Of a DNA stretch of 64,000 nt, positions 33,289 through 40,853 are shown piece by piece (the stretch's first letter is position 1; every line of letters starts with the position of its first letter). Where the stretch lies: contig JADJEE010000002.1 of the NCBI GenBank assembly GCA_016709225.1, positions 1,116,001 through 1,180,000 on the forward strand, given 5' to 3'. A program made the translations under genes and the position numbers. The notes under the pieces are model-generated. The model worked only from the letters and a program-made list of their open reading frames with translations. It was not told the DNA's origin and searched no databases. The DNA is from Deltaproteobacteria bacterium (GTDB lineage Bacteria > Myxococcota_A > Polyangia > Nannocystales > Nannocystaceae).

Positions 33289-34002
33289 ATGCCGCTCTCG
33301 TCGCGGCATGCGATCGAGGCCGGTCGCATGGATGACGACGACACCGTCGCCGACGCGCTCGCGCACGCGTTGGTGAGCGGCACGCTGCTGTTGGTGTCGA
33401 GGCCTTCGCGCTTGTCTGCCGCGCGACCCGAGGGCCTGCGCCACGCCGACGACGCGACCCGAACCCGACCGCGCGACGACGGCGGCCGACGACCCGAGGC
33501 GCCGCGAGCGACCACGTGGATCGAGATCGTCTGCGTGGGCCTGACGGGGGTCACCTACGCCGGCGCGACCGTGCGGATGCGGATTCCCGGGGGCGATCGC
33601 ATCGACGTGCGCCTCGATGCGAACTCCAGCGTTCGCATCGACGATCTGCCACAGGGCCCCAGCTGCTCGGTCGAGCTGTCGCGCTCCGCCACGCGCACCG
33701 GCGTGATGCCGCTCGATCAGCGTCCTCGCCTGCGCGGCGGGGAGCCCCGCATCCGTCGCGGCGGCGCCGAGGTGCAGCTCGCGACCGCTGCACGCCACGT
33801 GCTCGTGGTGGAGGGGCTGCATGGCTTCAGCTGCCGAGCGCGTGGCCGTGTTGCTGCTGCTGGGGCTGGCGAGCTGCGATTGGTTCGCCCGTTCGACGGC
33901 GGTCGAGGCCGAAGCGGCGCCGGAGCCTGGTCCGGCCGCCGACGGGCTGGGCTCGTTCATCGAGACGCTCGCGCCGAAGGCATGATCCTGCTACCGGCGT
34001 GA
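33289..34002 (+). CDS. Hypothetical protein with a beta-sandwich domain; 3' end doubtful
   Basis: A 237-residue frame. Residues ~75-130 (TWIEIVCVGLTGVTYAGATV, then VRLDANSSVRIDDLPQGPSC) resemble the small Ig-like domain (W.EI.L.D..G.P..g....l.dG....G.LD..G....dgiPpG.C) found in VgrG/PAAR-associated and LysM proteins. The last ~60 residues are Arg/Gly-rich and overlap out of frame with a good small lipoprotein gene, so the true end may be earlier or the frame may be disrupted near base 33820. No other type VI secretion gene is in the window. Confidence 0.5.
   Translation: MPLSSRHAIEAGRMDDDDTVADALAHALVSGTLLLVSRPSRLSAARPEGLRHADDATRTRPRDDGGRRPEAPRATTWIEIVCVGLTGVTYAGATVRMRIPGGDRIDVRLDANSSVRIDDLPQGPSCSVELSRSATRTGVMPLDQRPRLRGGEPRIRRGGAEVQLATAARHVLVVEGLHGFSCRARGRVAAAGAGELRLVRPFDGGRGRSGAGAWSGRRRAGLVHRDARAEGMILLPA
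33821..33985 (+). CDS. Small lipoprotein, 54 residues
   Basis: A short ORF that begins ATG with a GGAGGGG ribosome site 4 bases upstream and encodes a polar start, a leucine-rich core (VAVLLLLGLASC, Cys-19 lipobox), and a short acidic mature segment ending FIETLAPKA. It lies entirely inside the 3' part of the hypothetical gene at 33289, in another frame. The strong Shine-Dalgarno sequence and a textbook lipobox argue that this frame is the translated one. Function unknown. Confidence 0.6.
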   Translation: MASAAERVAVLLLLGLASCDWFARSTAVEAEAAPEPGPAADGLGSFIETLAPKA

Positions 34003-34063
34003 CGTCGACGCGCGAACGACCTGACGCTCGCGCGGACGCCTCGTCCGACGGTCGCCGCCGCGA

Positions 34064-35257
34064 TCAGTCCTCGCAGCGGACTTGATTCTCGGGGCACTTC
34101 ACGCGCACGTGCACGTGGATGAGGTGCCCCTCCTCGTGGCGCACGACACCGTTGTTGGTGTTGCGCGGACGGGGGTACTGCAGCGCCTTGTCGAGCTCGG
34201 CCGACGACGCACCCGCCGCCTTGGCCGCCTCGTACAGCCGCTTCTGCCGGCTGTAGTCGAGGAAGATGTACGTGGCGTCGCCGTGCTCGATGAACGACTG
34301 GATCAGCACCCACGAGGCGGCCCAGTCGATGTCGTTGGGCGACTCGCTCTTGAGACTCGCGCCGGCCTTCTTGGGCAGGCGGATGTCGATGTCGCGGCCG
34401 GACTGATGCGAGTGGTGCGGGCGGAAGCGGCCGCCGTGCTCGAGGCTGATGGCGCCGATGACGATCTTGCCGTCGTAGCCCGAGCTCTGCCGGAAGGCCG
34501 AGATGGTCTGCTGCAGCTTGAGGATCGTGTGGCTGCTGCCGAACGCCTCCTCGGGGCGCCGCACGGTGTAGAGATCGCTCTCGGGCAGGGCCACGCCGTT
34601 GACGAGCTTGCCGCGGTTGGGCCGCCCGACCGACAGGCCGCCTTGGGGCACGTCGAACTCCGGCAGGGTCAGGGTGCCCTCCCCCGGGAGCTGCCCGAGG
34701 GTGCCGGCCTTGCCCGGCTCGACCGAGGCCACCGCGCTCACGCGCCGGGGCTTGGGGTCGGTGTAGACCACCAGCGCCTGGCCGGCCTTGAACTGCCGCG
34801 GCACCTTGCGGTTCCAGCGGTGGAGATCCCCCTCGGGCACGTGGAAGCGCTGCGCGATCTTCTGCCAGGTGTCGCCGAACTGCACCTCGTAGGAGATCTT
34901 CTGCCGGGGCGGCGGCACGACCCTGGCCATGACCTTGAGGGTCCAGCCGGCCTTGAGCTGGCCACCCTTGAGGACCTTGTTCCACCGCTCGAGCTCGGCC
35001 CGGGTCACGCCGTAGCGGGTGGCGATGCTGTCGACGCTCTCGTACGGCACCACCCGGTGCTTCACCAAGGTCCGCTCGGACTTGGGACCGGGGCTGCCGC
35101 TGCGCTCGGAGGCGGCGTCGTCCTGACGGTCGTCGGCGGCTTGGGCCAAGCCGGGCGCCAGGACGGGGGTCAGGAGAACGCCCGCCAGCGCGAGCACGCG
35201 ACCGGTGCGGGTCGCGAGGCGTTCGATCACGGGATGGGTGCGTTGCGACGTTCGCAT
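34064..35257 (-). CDS. LysM-domain MepA-like penicillin-insensitive murein endopeptidase
   Basis: A 397-residue exported peptidoglycan hydrolase. A signal peptide (LALAGVLLTPVLAPGLAQA) is followed by two LysM cell-wall-binding domains: VPYESVDSIATRYGVTRAEL (~70-110) and VQFGDTWQKIAQRFHVPEGD (~125-170). A ~200-residue catalytic domain then has the MepA-type zinc motif HHSHQSGRDIDIR and a C-terminal EEGHLIHVHVR supplying the last His ligands. MepA enzymes cut DD-crosslinks between peptide stems in the periplasm. It stands alone on the minus strand. Confidence 0.88.
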   Translation of the reverse strand: MRTSQRTHPVIERLATRTGRVLALAGVLLTPVLAPGLAQAADDRQDDAASERSGSPGPKSERTLVKHRVVPYESVDSIATRYGVTRAELERWNKVLKGGQLKAGWTLKVMARVVPPPRQKISYEVQFGDTWQKIAQRFHVPEGDLHRWNRKVPRQFKAGQALVVYTDPKPRRVSAVASVEPGKAGTLGQLPGEGTLTLPEFDVPQGGLSVGRPNRGKLVNGVALPESDLYTVRRPEEAFGSSHTILKLQQTISAFRQSSGYDGKIVIGAISLEHGGRFRPHHSHQSGRDIDIRLPKKAGASLKSESPNDIDWAASWVLIQSFIEHGDATYIFLDYSRQKRLYEAAKAAGASSAELDKALQYPRPRNTNNGVVRHEEGHLIHVHVRVKCPENQVRCED

Positions 35258-35345
35258 GGCGCACTCCCGATCGCGGGAGCTTCGACACGCTAGCCCACGA
35301 TCGCGAGTGGGAGCAACCCGTCAGCCGGCAAAATTTTTGGTGGGC

Positions 35346-36386
35346 TCAGCCACCATTTGCCGCAGTACCGGTCGCGCTGGGGGCCGCCGCGGGGGTCGGC
35401 TTCGCGGGCGCATCGCCCTTGGCGTCCGCCGTCGCCACCTTCTCCGGCACCCCGAGCACGGCGAGCACCTCGGGATACACGCGATCCGCGAAGTACTCCG
35501 AGCCGGCCATCGTGAAGTGGATGCGGTCCTCGGCGCGGATCGTCTGCGGCTTGCGCGAGCTCCCGACCTTGGCCTGCTCGAGCAGGGCGCCGTCGTCGGT
35601 GGTGACCATCGGCGCGGTGTCCACGTAGGTCTCGCCGCGGGCGAGCACCGCATCCTTCTGGATCTCGCGGATGAGCTCGAGCTTGGTCTCGAGCGACTTG
35701 AGCCCCATGGTCGGCAGGCCCAGCCACACCACCTTGCGGGTGTCGTCGTCGATGTCGGCGAGGAACGCGTCCATGCGCGCGCGATAGTCGGCGGCCCACG
35801 CCTCGCGGTCGGCCCACGGCACGCGCTTGCCCTTCTTCGTCGCGGGCGTCATGTCCTGGCCGTCGTTGCCGCCCATGATCACGACCACGAGCGCGGGCTT
35901 GCGCAGCTCGATCTGCTTCTTGGCCTCGGCGGTCCAGTCGAAGAAGTCGGGGCGCGCCAGGCCCGAGGCGCTCTTGCCCTTGCGATGGCAGACGATGTCG
36001 GGGTGCGCGTCGAGCTTCTTCTCGAGCAGGGCGCCGAAGCCGGTGGCCGCGAGGCTGTCGCCGAGGATCAGCACACCGTGGGGTCCGGCGGGCGCCGCCG
36101 GTGGCTCCGGCTCGGGCGTCGGCGACGGTTCGACCTCCGCGACGGGCGCGCTGGTCTTGGTGAGCGTGGCGTCGGGCTTCGCCTCGGGCTTCGTCGCGGT
36201 CGGGCTCGGCGTCGGCGACGGTTCCGCCGCGGGCGCGGCGGCGACCGGCTGCGGCTGCGTCGACTCCGGCGCCGGCCCGGGCTCGGCCCGGCACGCGACG
36301 AGCAACAGACCTGTCGCGATCGCGCTCGCGCACGTGCGATCCCAGAGTGATCGAGGGGAGAAGGTGAACCTAGAGCGCGCGATCAT
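35346..36386 (-). CDS. SGNH-hydrolase-like lipoprotein, DUF459 type
   Basis: A 346-residue lipoprotein: lipobox LLVAC at ~32, a ~60-residue Pro/Glu/Thr linker, then the hydrolase core. Key blocks are VLILGDSLAATGFG (block I, Ser of GDS), KSASGLARPDFFDW, VVIMGGNDGQDM (block III, GND), and a C-terminal TMAGSEYFAD near the catalytic Asp/His. This matches DUF459, related to SGNH esterases that remove or add acyl groups on polysaccharide. Substrate unknown; next to a peptidoglycan endopeptidase, a cell-envelope target is plausible. Confidence 0.85.
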   Translation of the reverse strand: MIARSRFTFSPRSLWDRTCASAIATGLLLVACRAEPGPAPESTQPQPVAAAPAAEPSPTPSPTATKPEAKPDATLTKTSAPVAEVEPSPTPEPEPPAAPAGPHGVLILGDSLAATGFGALLEKKLDAHPDIVCHRKGKSASGLARPDFFDWTAEAKKQIELRKPALVVVIMGGNDGQDMTPATKKGKRVPWADREAWAADYRARMDAFLADIDDDTRKVVWLGLPTMGLKSLETKLELIREIQKDAVLARGETYVDTAPMVTTDDGALLEQAKVGSSRKPQTIRAEDRIHFTMAGSEYFADRVYPEVLAVLGVPEKVATADAKGDAPAKPTPAAAPSATGTAANGG

Positions 36387-36570
36387 GGCGGGTCGTCGTC
36401 TCGTGGGACGCTAGCCGCTCGTGGCGGCGCTTGCGAAATATCCGAGAAAATCCCGCCATACAAGGCGGTCCCACCGCGCGCGTCGTCAACCGCGCATCCA
36501 CCAAGACCCTGGCCAACGTCAGCAAGCGGTGGGAGACTGGGCGTCTCCTCCCTTCGAAGGTCCGACCAGC

Positions 36571-36999
36571 ATGCGTGACTCGATCCACTCCTCCCTCACT
36601 CGTTGGCGCCTCGCTCGTCGCGCGGTGCTCGGCGCGATCGTCGTTGCAGGCGCAGTCGCGACCTCGACGGCGGTCATTCGCACGGTCGCGCTGTCGGAGT
36701 GCCCCGGCCACGCGGTCGAGCGCGCGTACACGTACAGCGGCATCGGCGTGGTGATCGAGCGCGATGGTTCGGACACGGTGGTGGTGAAGCAGGTGCTGCC
36801 GGGCGCGCCCGCCGAGGGCATCCTGCGCGAGGGCATGCGGCTGGTCGCGGTCGATGGCGAGGCACCGCCGACGGTCGACGCCTGGGCGGCGGCGATCCGC
36901 GGTGCCCCGGGCACCAGCGTCGAGCTCGAGGTCGCGTTCCCGTGCGGGGGTCACAAGTCCTACGTGATCGCCCGCGACATCGTGCGCATGAGCTACTAG
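36571..36999 (+). CDS. Membrane-anchored PDZ domain protein
   Basis: A 142-residue protein: an N-terminal helix (AVLGAIVVAGAVATSTAVI, ~18-36) acts as anchor or signal, and residues ~50-130 form a PDZ domain (GIGVVIERDGSDTVVVKQVL, PAEGILREGMRLVAVDGEAP) of the GspC/DegS type. PDZ domains bind C-termini of other proteins in the periplasm. No protease domain is attached. The gene is divergent from the SGNH-hydrolase gene and convergent with the phosphofructokinase gene. Confidence 0.8.
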   Translation: MRDSIHSSLTRWRLARRAVLGAIVVAGAVATSTAVIRTVALSECPGHAVERAYTYSGIGVVIERDGSDTVVVKQVLPGAPAEGILREGMRLVAVDGEAPPTVDAWAAAIRGAPGTSVELEVAFPCGGHKSYVIARDIVRMSY

Positions 37000-37059
37000 C
37001 CACGCATCTTGGACCGCGCCAAGGCCCGCGCCAAGGCCCGCGCCACGGCCCGCGAGAGA

Positions 37060-37088
37060 CGCCCGTCCGATGCACCATCGGGCGGGCG
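37060..37088. terminator. Strong hairpin between convergent genes
   Basis: CGCCCGTCCGATG pairs with CATCGGGCGGGCG (13 pairs, one being T-G) around a 3-base loop, between the PDZ gene (ends 36999) and the phosphofructokinase gene (ends 37104). It could end transcription from either side. Two perfect copies of a 12-base repeat, AAGGCCCGCGCC, precede it (37021-37044). Confidence 0.6.
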
Positions 37089-37103
37089 TTCGCGCGTCGG
37101 GCC

Positions 37104-38441
37104 TCAGTGGAAGCGCGGCTGTCCGGTGGTCTCGGTGACCGCGAGCCACAGCGCGCGATCCGGATCGATGCGGCGTCGTGAGGCCAGCACGAGCGGCAGC
37201 GGTACGTGGGTGAAGCTGCCGTGCCAGCGACCGACCATGAGGTCGGTCTTGCCGGCCATCGCCGCATGCACGGCCGAGCGCGCCAGCTGATCGCAGAAGA
37301 CGGCATCCATCGCGTTGGCCGGCACGCCGCGGATCATGTAGCTGGGGTCGATGTACTTGAGCGACACCGGTGCACCCAGGTCGCGAAAGTGCTCGACCAG
37401 GCGACGCTCGAGGTAGCGACCGATGTCCAGCGACGCATCGGCGAAGCGCAGGTTGCCCGATGCATCGCGGGTCTCGCTGGTGTCGGCGAGCACCTTGCCG
37501 CAGCCCTCGGCGACGACGATGACCGCATGGCCACGCGCGTCGAGTCGTCGCTGCAGGTGCGCGAGCAGACCGTTCTCGCCGTCGAGCTTGAAGTGCACCT
37601 CGGGCACCAGGCACACGTTCACGTCGCGGCTGGCGAGCGTCGCGTGGGCGGCGATGAAGCCGGCGTCGCGCCCCATCAGCCGCACCAGGCCGATGCCGCG
37701 CTGGGCGGAGGTCGCCTCGGTGTGCGCAGCGTCGATGGCGATGCGGGCCATCGAGACCGCGGTCTCGAAGCCGAAGGTCTTGTCGACGAAGTCGATGTCG
37801 TTGTCGATCGTCTTGGGCACGCCGATGATGCCGATGCCTTGCCCGCGGGCCTGCGCGCGCTCGGCCAGCGCGTGCGCGCCCCGCATGGTGCCGTCGCCCC
37901 CGACCACGAGCAGCGCGTCGACACCGAGCTCGCCGAGGCGATCGAGCATGGTGTCGATGTCCCGCGGCCCCCGCGATGTGCCGAGCATCGAGCCGCCGCG
38001 GTTGTGCACGTGCTGCACCGCGTCGGGCGTGAGCTCGAGCGGCTCGAGACCGGCGGCGGGATCGAGCCCGGCGAAGCCATAGCGGATCCCCAGGAGTCGC
38101 TTGACGCCGTAGCGGTGGTGGGCGGTCAGCACCAGCGATCGGATCACGTTGTTGATGCCGGGGCACAAGCCACCGGCGGTCACCACCGCCAGGGTCGTGC
38201 GGCCCGGCTCGAAGTAGATGTGCTCGCGCGGGCCCGCGCGCTCGAACGCACGATCGGGCCGCGGTGTGTCGCCCTCGCGGAACTCGACGTCGAACAGCAC
38301 GCGCTCGTCGTCGCCGACGTAGTCCGGGACCTCGTCGCCCGGGAGCAGCGAGAGCTGCAGCGGCGAGGGCACGCGGGCGGGGCCGAGCACGCGCACGCGC
38401 CAGGGCGGCGAGGGCCACTGGGTGTCGTCGACGGGTGACAT
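37104..38441 (-). CDS. 6-phosphofructokinase, ATP-type by GGDGT motif
   Basis: A 445-residue phosphofructokinase phosphorylating fructose 6-phosphate in glycolysis. The donor-site motif is GGDGT (181-185): Gly after GGD marks ATP use, whereas PPi enzymes have GGDD. The next motif is PKTIDND (209-215), where Lys is normally seen in PPi enzymes; the Gly/Lys combination is that of plant-type ATP-PFKs. Other family motifs are GGLCPGINNVI and EGCGKVL. The ~75-residue N-terminal extension is also plant/group-III-like. The ATG at 38441 is chosen because the frame is not protein-like further upstream. Follows a terminator of the lipoprotein gene. Confidence 0.92.
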   Translation of the reverse strand: MSPVDDTQWPSPPWRVRVLGPARVPSPLQLSLLPGDEVPDYVGDDERVLFDVEFREGDTPRPDRAFERAGPREHIYFEPGRTTLAVVTAGGLCPGINNVIRSLVLTAHHRYGVKRLLGIRYGFAGLDPAAGLEPLELTPDAVQHVHNRGGSMLGTSRGPRDIDTMLDRLGELGVDALLVVGGDGTMRGAHALAERAQARGQGIGIIGVPKTIDNDIDFVDKTFGFETAVSMARIAIDAAHTEATSAQRGIGLVRLMGRDAGFIAAHATLASRDVNVCLVPEVHFKLDGENGLLAHLQRRLDARGHAVIVVAEGCGKVLADTSETRDASGNLRFADASLDIGRYLERRLVEHFRDLGAPVSLKYIDPSYMIRGVPANAMDAVFCDQLARSAVHAAMAGKTDLMVGRWHGSFTHVPLPLVLASRRRIDPDRALWLAVTETTGQPRFH

Positions 38442-38523
38442 CGCGGGCCCCACTGTAGCAGCCCCGGGTTGCGAGCCTCCCAGGCGCGCGGGCGGTGGCT
38501 TCACCCCGACACGCGCATGCGAA

Positions 38524-38558
38524 AACGGGAACGAGGCCGTCGTGGCCGCGTTCCCGTT
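38524..38558 (-). terminator. Rho-independent-type terminator after the P-domain lipoprotein gene
   Basis: On the minus strand, AACGGGAACG-x-GGCC pairs with GGCC-x-CGTTCCCGTT around a 5-base loop, giving 14 pairs with one mismatch, and is followed directly by TTTTC. It is ~50 bases past the stop at 38610 and ends just before the phosphofructokinase gene, so it likely separates the two transcripts. Confidence 0.75.
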
Positions 38559-38609
38559 GGATTCGAACCGTCGAGCCCCCGCCATTGGCGAAGGCTCGCG
38601 GCGCTCACG

Positions 38610-40697
38610 CTACTGGCAGTCGCACGGCGTGATGTCGATCGACCACGAGTTGATCGTGCCGACATCACCGCCCGCGTCGTCACCGACGTTCAGCGTCCAC
38701 GTGCCCGTCGGGTTCTCGCCGAGGAAGGTCGAGAGCGCACCCTCCGGGGCCAGCGGCGACGCCGGGGTGAGGTTCACGTAGACGAAGTCCGTCGCCGCCG
38801 CGCCGTCGTCGTCCCACACGGTGCCCGCGAAGACGTTGTCGTTGGTGCCGCCGTTGTCGGTGGTGATCACGGTGGTCGTGCCCGTGGGCGAGACCAGCGT
38901 GATGTCGAGGTCGCCCGGGAACGTGTGGGCGATGTCGGTCGTGACCGTGATGTCGCAGATCGAGGTCGCGCCCGCGATGTCGAGGGTCGCCTGCACCGTG
39001 GCGTTGTCCATGATCGCCGTGCCGGGCGAGCCCGAGGCCGTCACGACCGGGTCGAACGTGGGCGCCGGGTTGGCCGGGGTGATGGTCAGGCCCCAGCTCA
39101 CCACGGTGCCGGAGTCGGTCGCGGTGTCGTCACCGACGTGCAGCGTCCAGGTGCCGTTCGGGTCCTCGCCGCGGAACGCACCGAACGCGCCCTCGGCCTG
39201 CGCCGACGCAACCGCGACGTTGTTGGCGAACACGATGTCCGAGATCGGCGCGGCCGCGTTGTCGCTGAACGTCGTGCCGGCAAAGACGTTGTCGTTGCCG
39301 CCGCCGTTGTCGGTCGTGATCGCGATGATGGTGCCCGAGGGCGACTCGAGCGTGACGTCGACGTCGGACGAGAACGTGTGCGTGAGGTTGAGCGCCAGGG
39401 TGACGTCCCAGTCGTAGGCATCGACGCCCGCGACGTCGAGCGTCAGGTCGATGGTGCCCGGGTCGAGCATCGCGCCACCGACGTTGTCGGTGAAGGTCGT
39501 GCCCGCACCGATCGTGCAGGCGCCGACGGTGCCGCCGTTGCAGACGTCCTCGTCGGCACAGTCGGCGCACACGCAGCCCTCGGAGTACGGATCGCAGCTG
39601 CCGTCGTCATTGCAGTTCAACGGGTTGCTGCAGAAGCCGTCATCGGCACAGTCGTCACACACGCAGTCGTCGTCGAACCCGCAGGCCCCGTCGTCGACGC
39701 AGCCGACGCACGAGCAATCGTCCGCGGGCGCATCGCAAGTGCCCGTCTGCTCGAAGCAGGCCGGGAACACGCACGCAGCGCCACAGAAGTCGACCGCGAG
39801 GTCCGCACAGTCGGCCGTCCACTCGGTGTCGCAGCAGGTGCCGTCGACGCCGCAGACGCACTCCTCGACGGCCGCCGCGTCGCAGCCCATCACGCCGGTC
39901 TGCTCGGTGCAGCAGGTCCCGCCGTCGACGCCGTCGGCGGTCTGGCCGACGTACAGCTCGATCGAGCCCGAGTTCGCCGCACCGTAGCCATCGACCACCG
40001 CAACGACCGTCTGGTTGGCGGCGAGATCGACGACGACGAGCGACTGGGCAGCCAGGGCGTCGTCCGAGCACTGCAGCTCGGCGCCCATGCAGTCGCCGTC
40101 GAGCAGGTAGAGCACCGTGTCGTTGACCGTGGTGCCGGGACGCGCGGTCGAGAAGTAGTAGGTGCCCGCGGCCGGTGCCGTGAACGAGACCGTGGTGTCC
40201 TCGCCCCCGATGCCGCCCATGCCGATGCAGCTCGGCGTGAAGGTGTCACCGAGACCGGTGGTGTCGACGGTGATCGAGCTCGGCACGGTGTTGCCGAGGT
40301 CGTTCGCCGGACAGGTGTCCATCATGCCGCCGGAGCTGCTCGAGCCCATGCCGCCCGACGAGCTGCTGCCCGCGGTCGGATCGGTCGACGAGCTGCCGTT
40401 GGTCGGGTCGGTCGACGAGCTGCCGTTGGTCGGGTCGGTCGACGAGCTGCCGTTGGTCGGGTCGGTCGACGACGAGTCGGCGACCGTGGTCGACGTCATC
40501 GTGGTGGTGCCGTCCGACGACGAGCTCGATTCGCCGTTGGTGTTCGAGGCCGAGTTGCTGTTGCTCGCGCTGTTGCTGTTGCTGTCGCTGTCGCTGGTCG
40601 ACGAGTCGGCGACGCTCGTGGCCGAGGTGTCGTCGCCGGGGCAGCCCAGGGGAATCGCAGCAAGCACCACAATGGAAAGTCGGTTCGTGATCTTCAT
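38610..40697 (-). CDS. Lipoprotein with two proprotein-convertase P-domains
   Basis: A 695-residue surface lipoprotein. Lipobox PLGC at ~19, followed by a ~110-residue Ser/Thr/Asn/Asp linker with three perfect STDPTNGSS repeats. Next is a Cys-rich middle of ~200 residues with FDDDCVCDDCADDG-type repeats. Finally two P-domain beta-sandwiches occur in tandem, each with DVDVTLESPSGT/DLDITLVSPTGT, TTDNGG..NDNVFAGT and a C-terminal GTWTLHVGD/GTWTLNVGD. P-domains in subtilisin-like proteases stabilise or target the enzyme, but no protease domain is present here. A GAGGAC ribosome site precedes the ATG. Probably a binding protein on the cell surface. Confidence 0.9.
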   Translation of the reverse strand: MKITNRLSIVVLAAIPLGCPGDDTSATSVADSSTSDSDSNSNSASNSNSASNTNGESSSSSDGTTTMTSTTVADSSSTDPTNGSSSTDPTNGSSSTDPTNGSSSTDPTAGSSSSGGMGSSSSGGMMDTCPANDLGNTVPSSITVDTTGLGDTFTPSCIGMGGIGGEDTTVSFTAPAAGTYYFSTARPGTTVNDTVLYLLDGDCMGAELQCSDDALAAQSLVVVDLAANQTVVAVVDGYGAANSGSIELYVGQTADGVDGGTCCTEQTGVMGCDAAAVEECVCGVDGTCCDTEWTADCADLAVDFCGAACVFPACFEQTGTCDAPADDCSCVGCVDDGACGFDDDCVCDDCADDGFCSNPLNCNDDGSCDPYSEGCVCADCADEDVCNGGTVGACTIGAGTTFTDNVGGAMLDPGTIDLTLDVAGVDAYDWDVTLALNLTHTFSSDVDVTLESPSGTIIAITTDNGGGNDNVFAGTTFSDNAAAPISDIVFANNVAVASAQAEGAFGAFRGEDPNGTWTLHVGDDTATDSGTVVSWGLTITPANPAPTFDPVVTASGSPGTAIMDNATVQATLDIAGATSICDITVTTDIAHTFPGDLDITLVSPTGTTTVITTDNGGTNDNVFAGTVWDDDGAAATDFVYVNLTPASPLAPEGALSTFLGENPTGTWTLNVGDDAGGDVGTINSWSIDITPCDCQ
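40384..40464 (-). repeat. Three identical 27-base tandem repeats inside the lipoprotein gene
   Basis: Three perfect back-to-back 27-base units at 40384, 40411 and 40438 encode the repeated nonapeptide STDPTNGSS in the linker. Perfect identity at DNA level shows recent expansion by slippage or recombination; linker length can be expected to vary between strains. Confidence 0.9.
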
Positions 40698-40853
40698 GGG
40701 AGTCCTCTCGCGTCAAAGGTGGAGAAGCGGTGGCCGCCGCCACGGCCACTGCAAGACGAGTGTGCCTACCACAGGTCGCACGGACTGCGGAACCACCGCG
40801 AGCTTGCAAAGCGATGACGCTGCGGCAGACCCCGCGTTGCGGAATGAGTGGGC

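Noticed and set aside
33289..34002. A type VI secretion component
   Set aside because: Only a weak Ig-like domain similarity; no VgrG, PAAR or other T6SS gene in the window.
38555..38600. A tRNA gene on the minus strand, because of the T-loop-like GGTTCGAATCC
   Set aside because: The flanking bases do not form a T stem and no acceptor or anticodon arm can be built; the neighbouring hairpin is better explained as a terminator.
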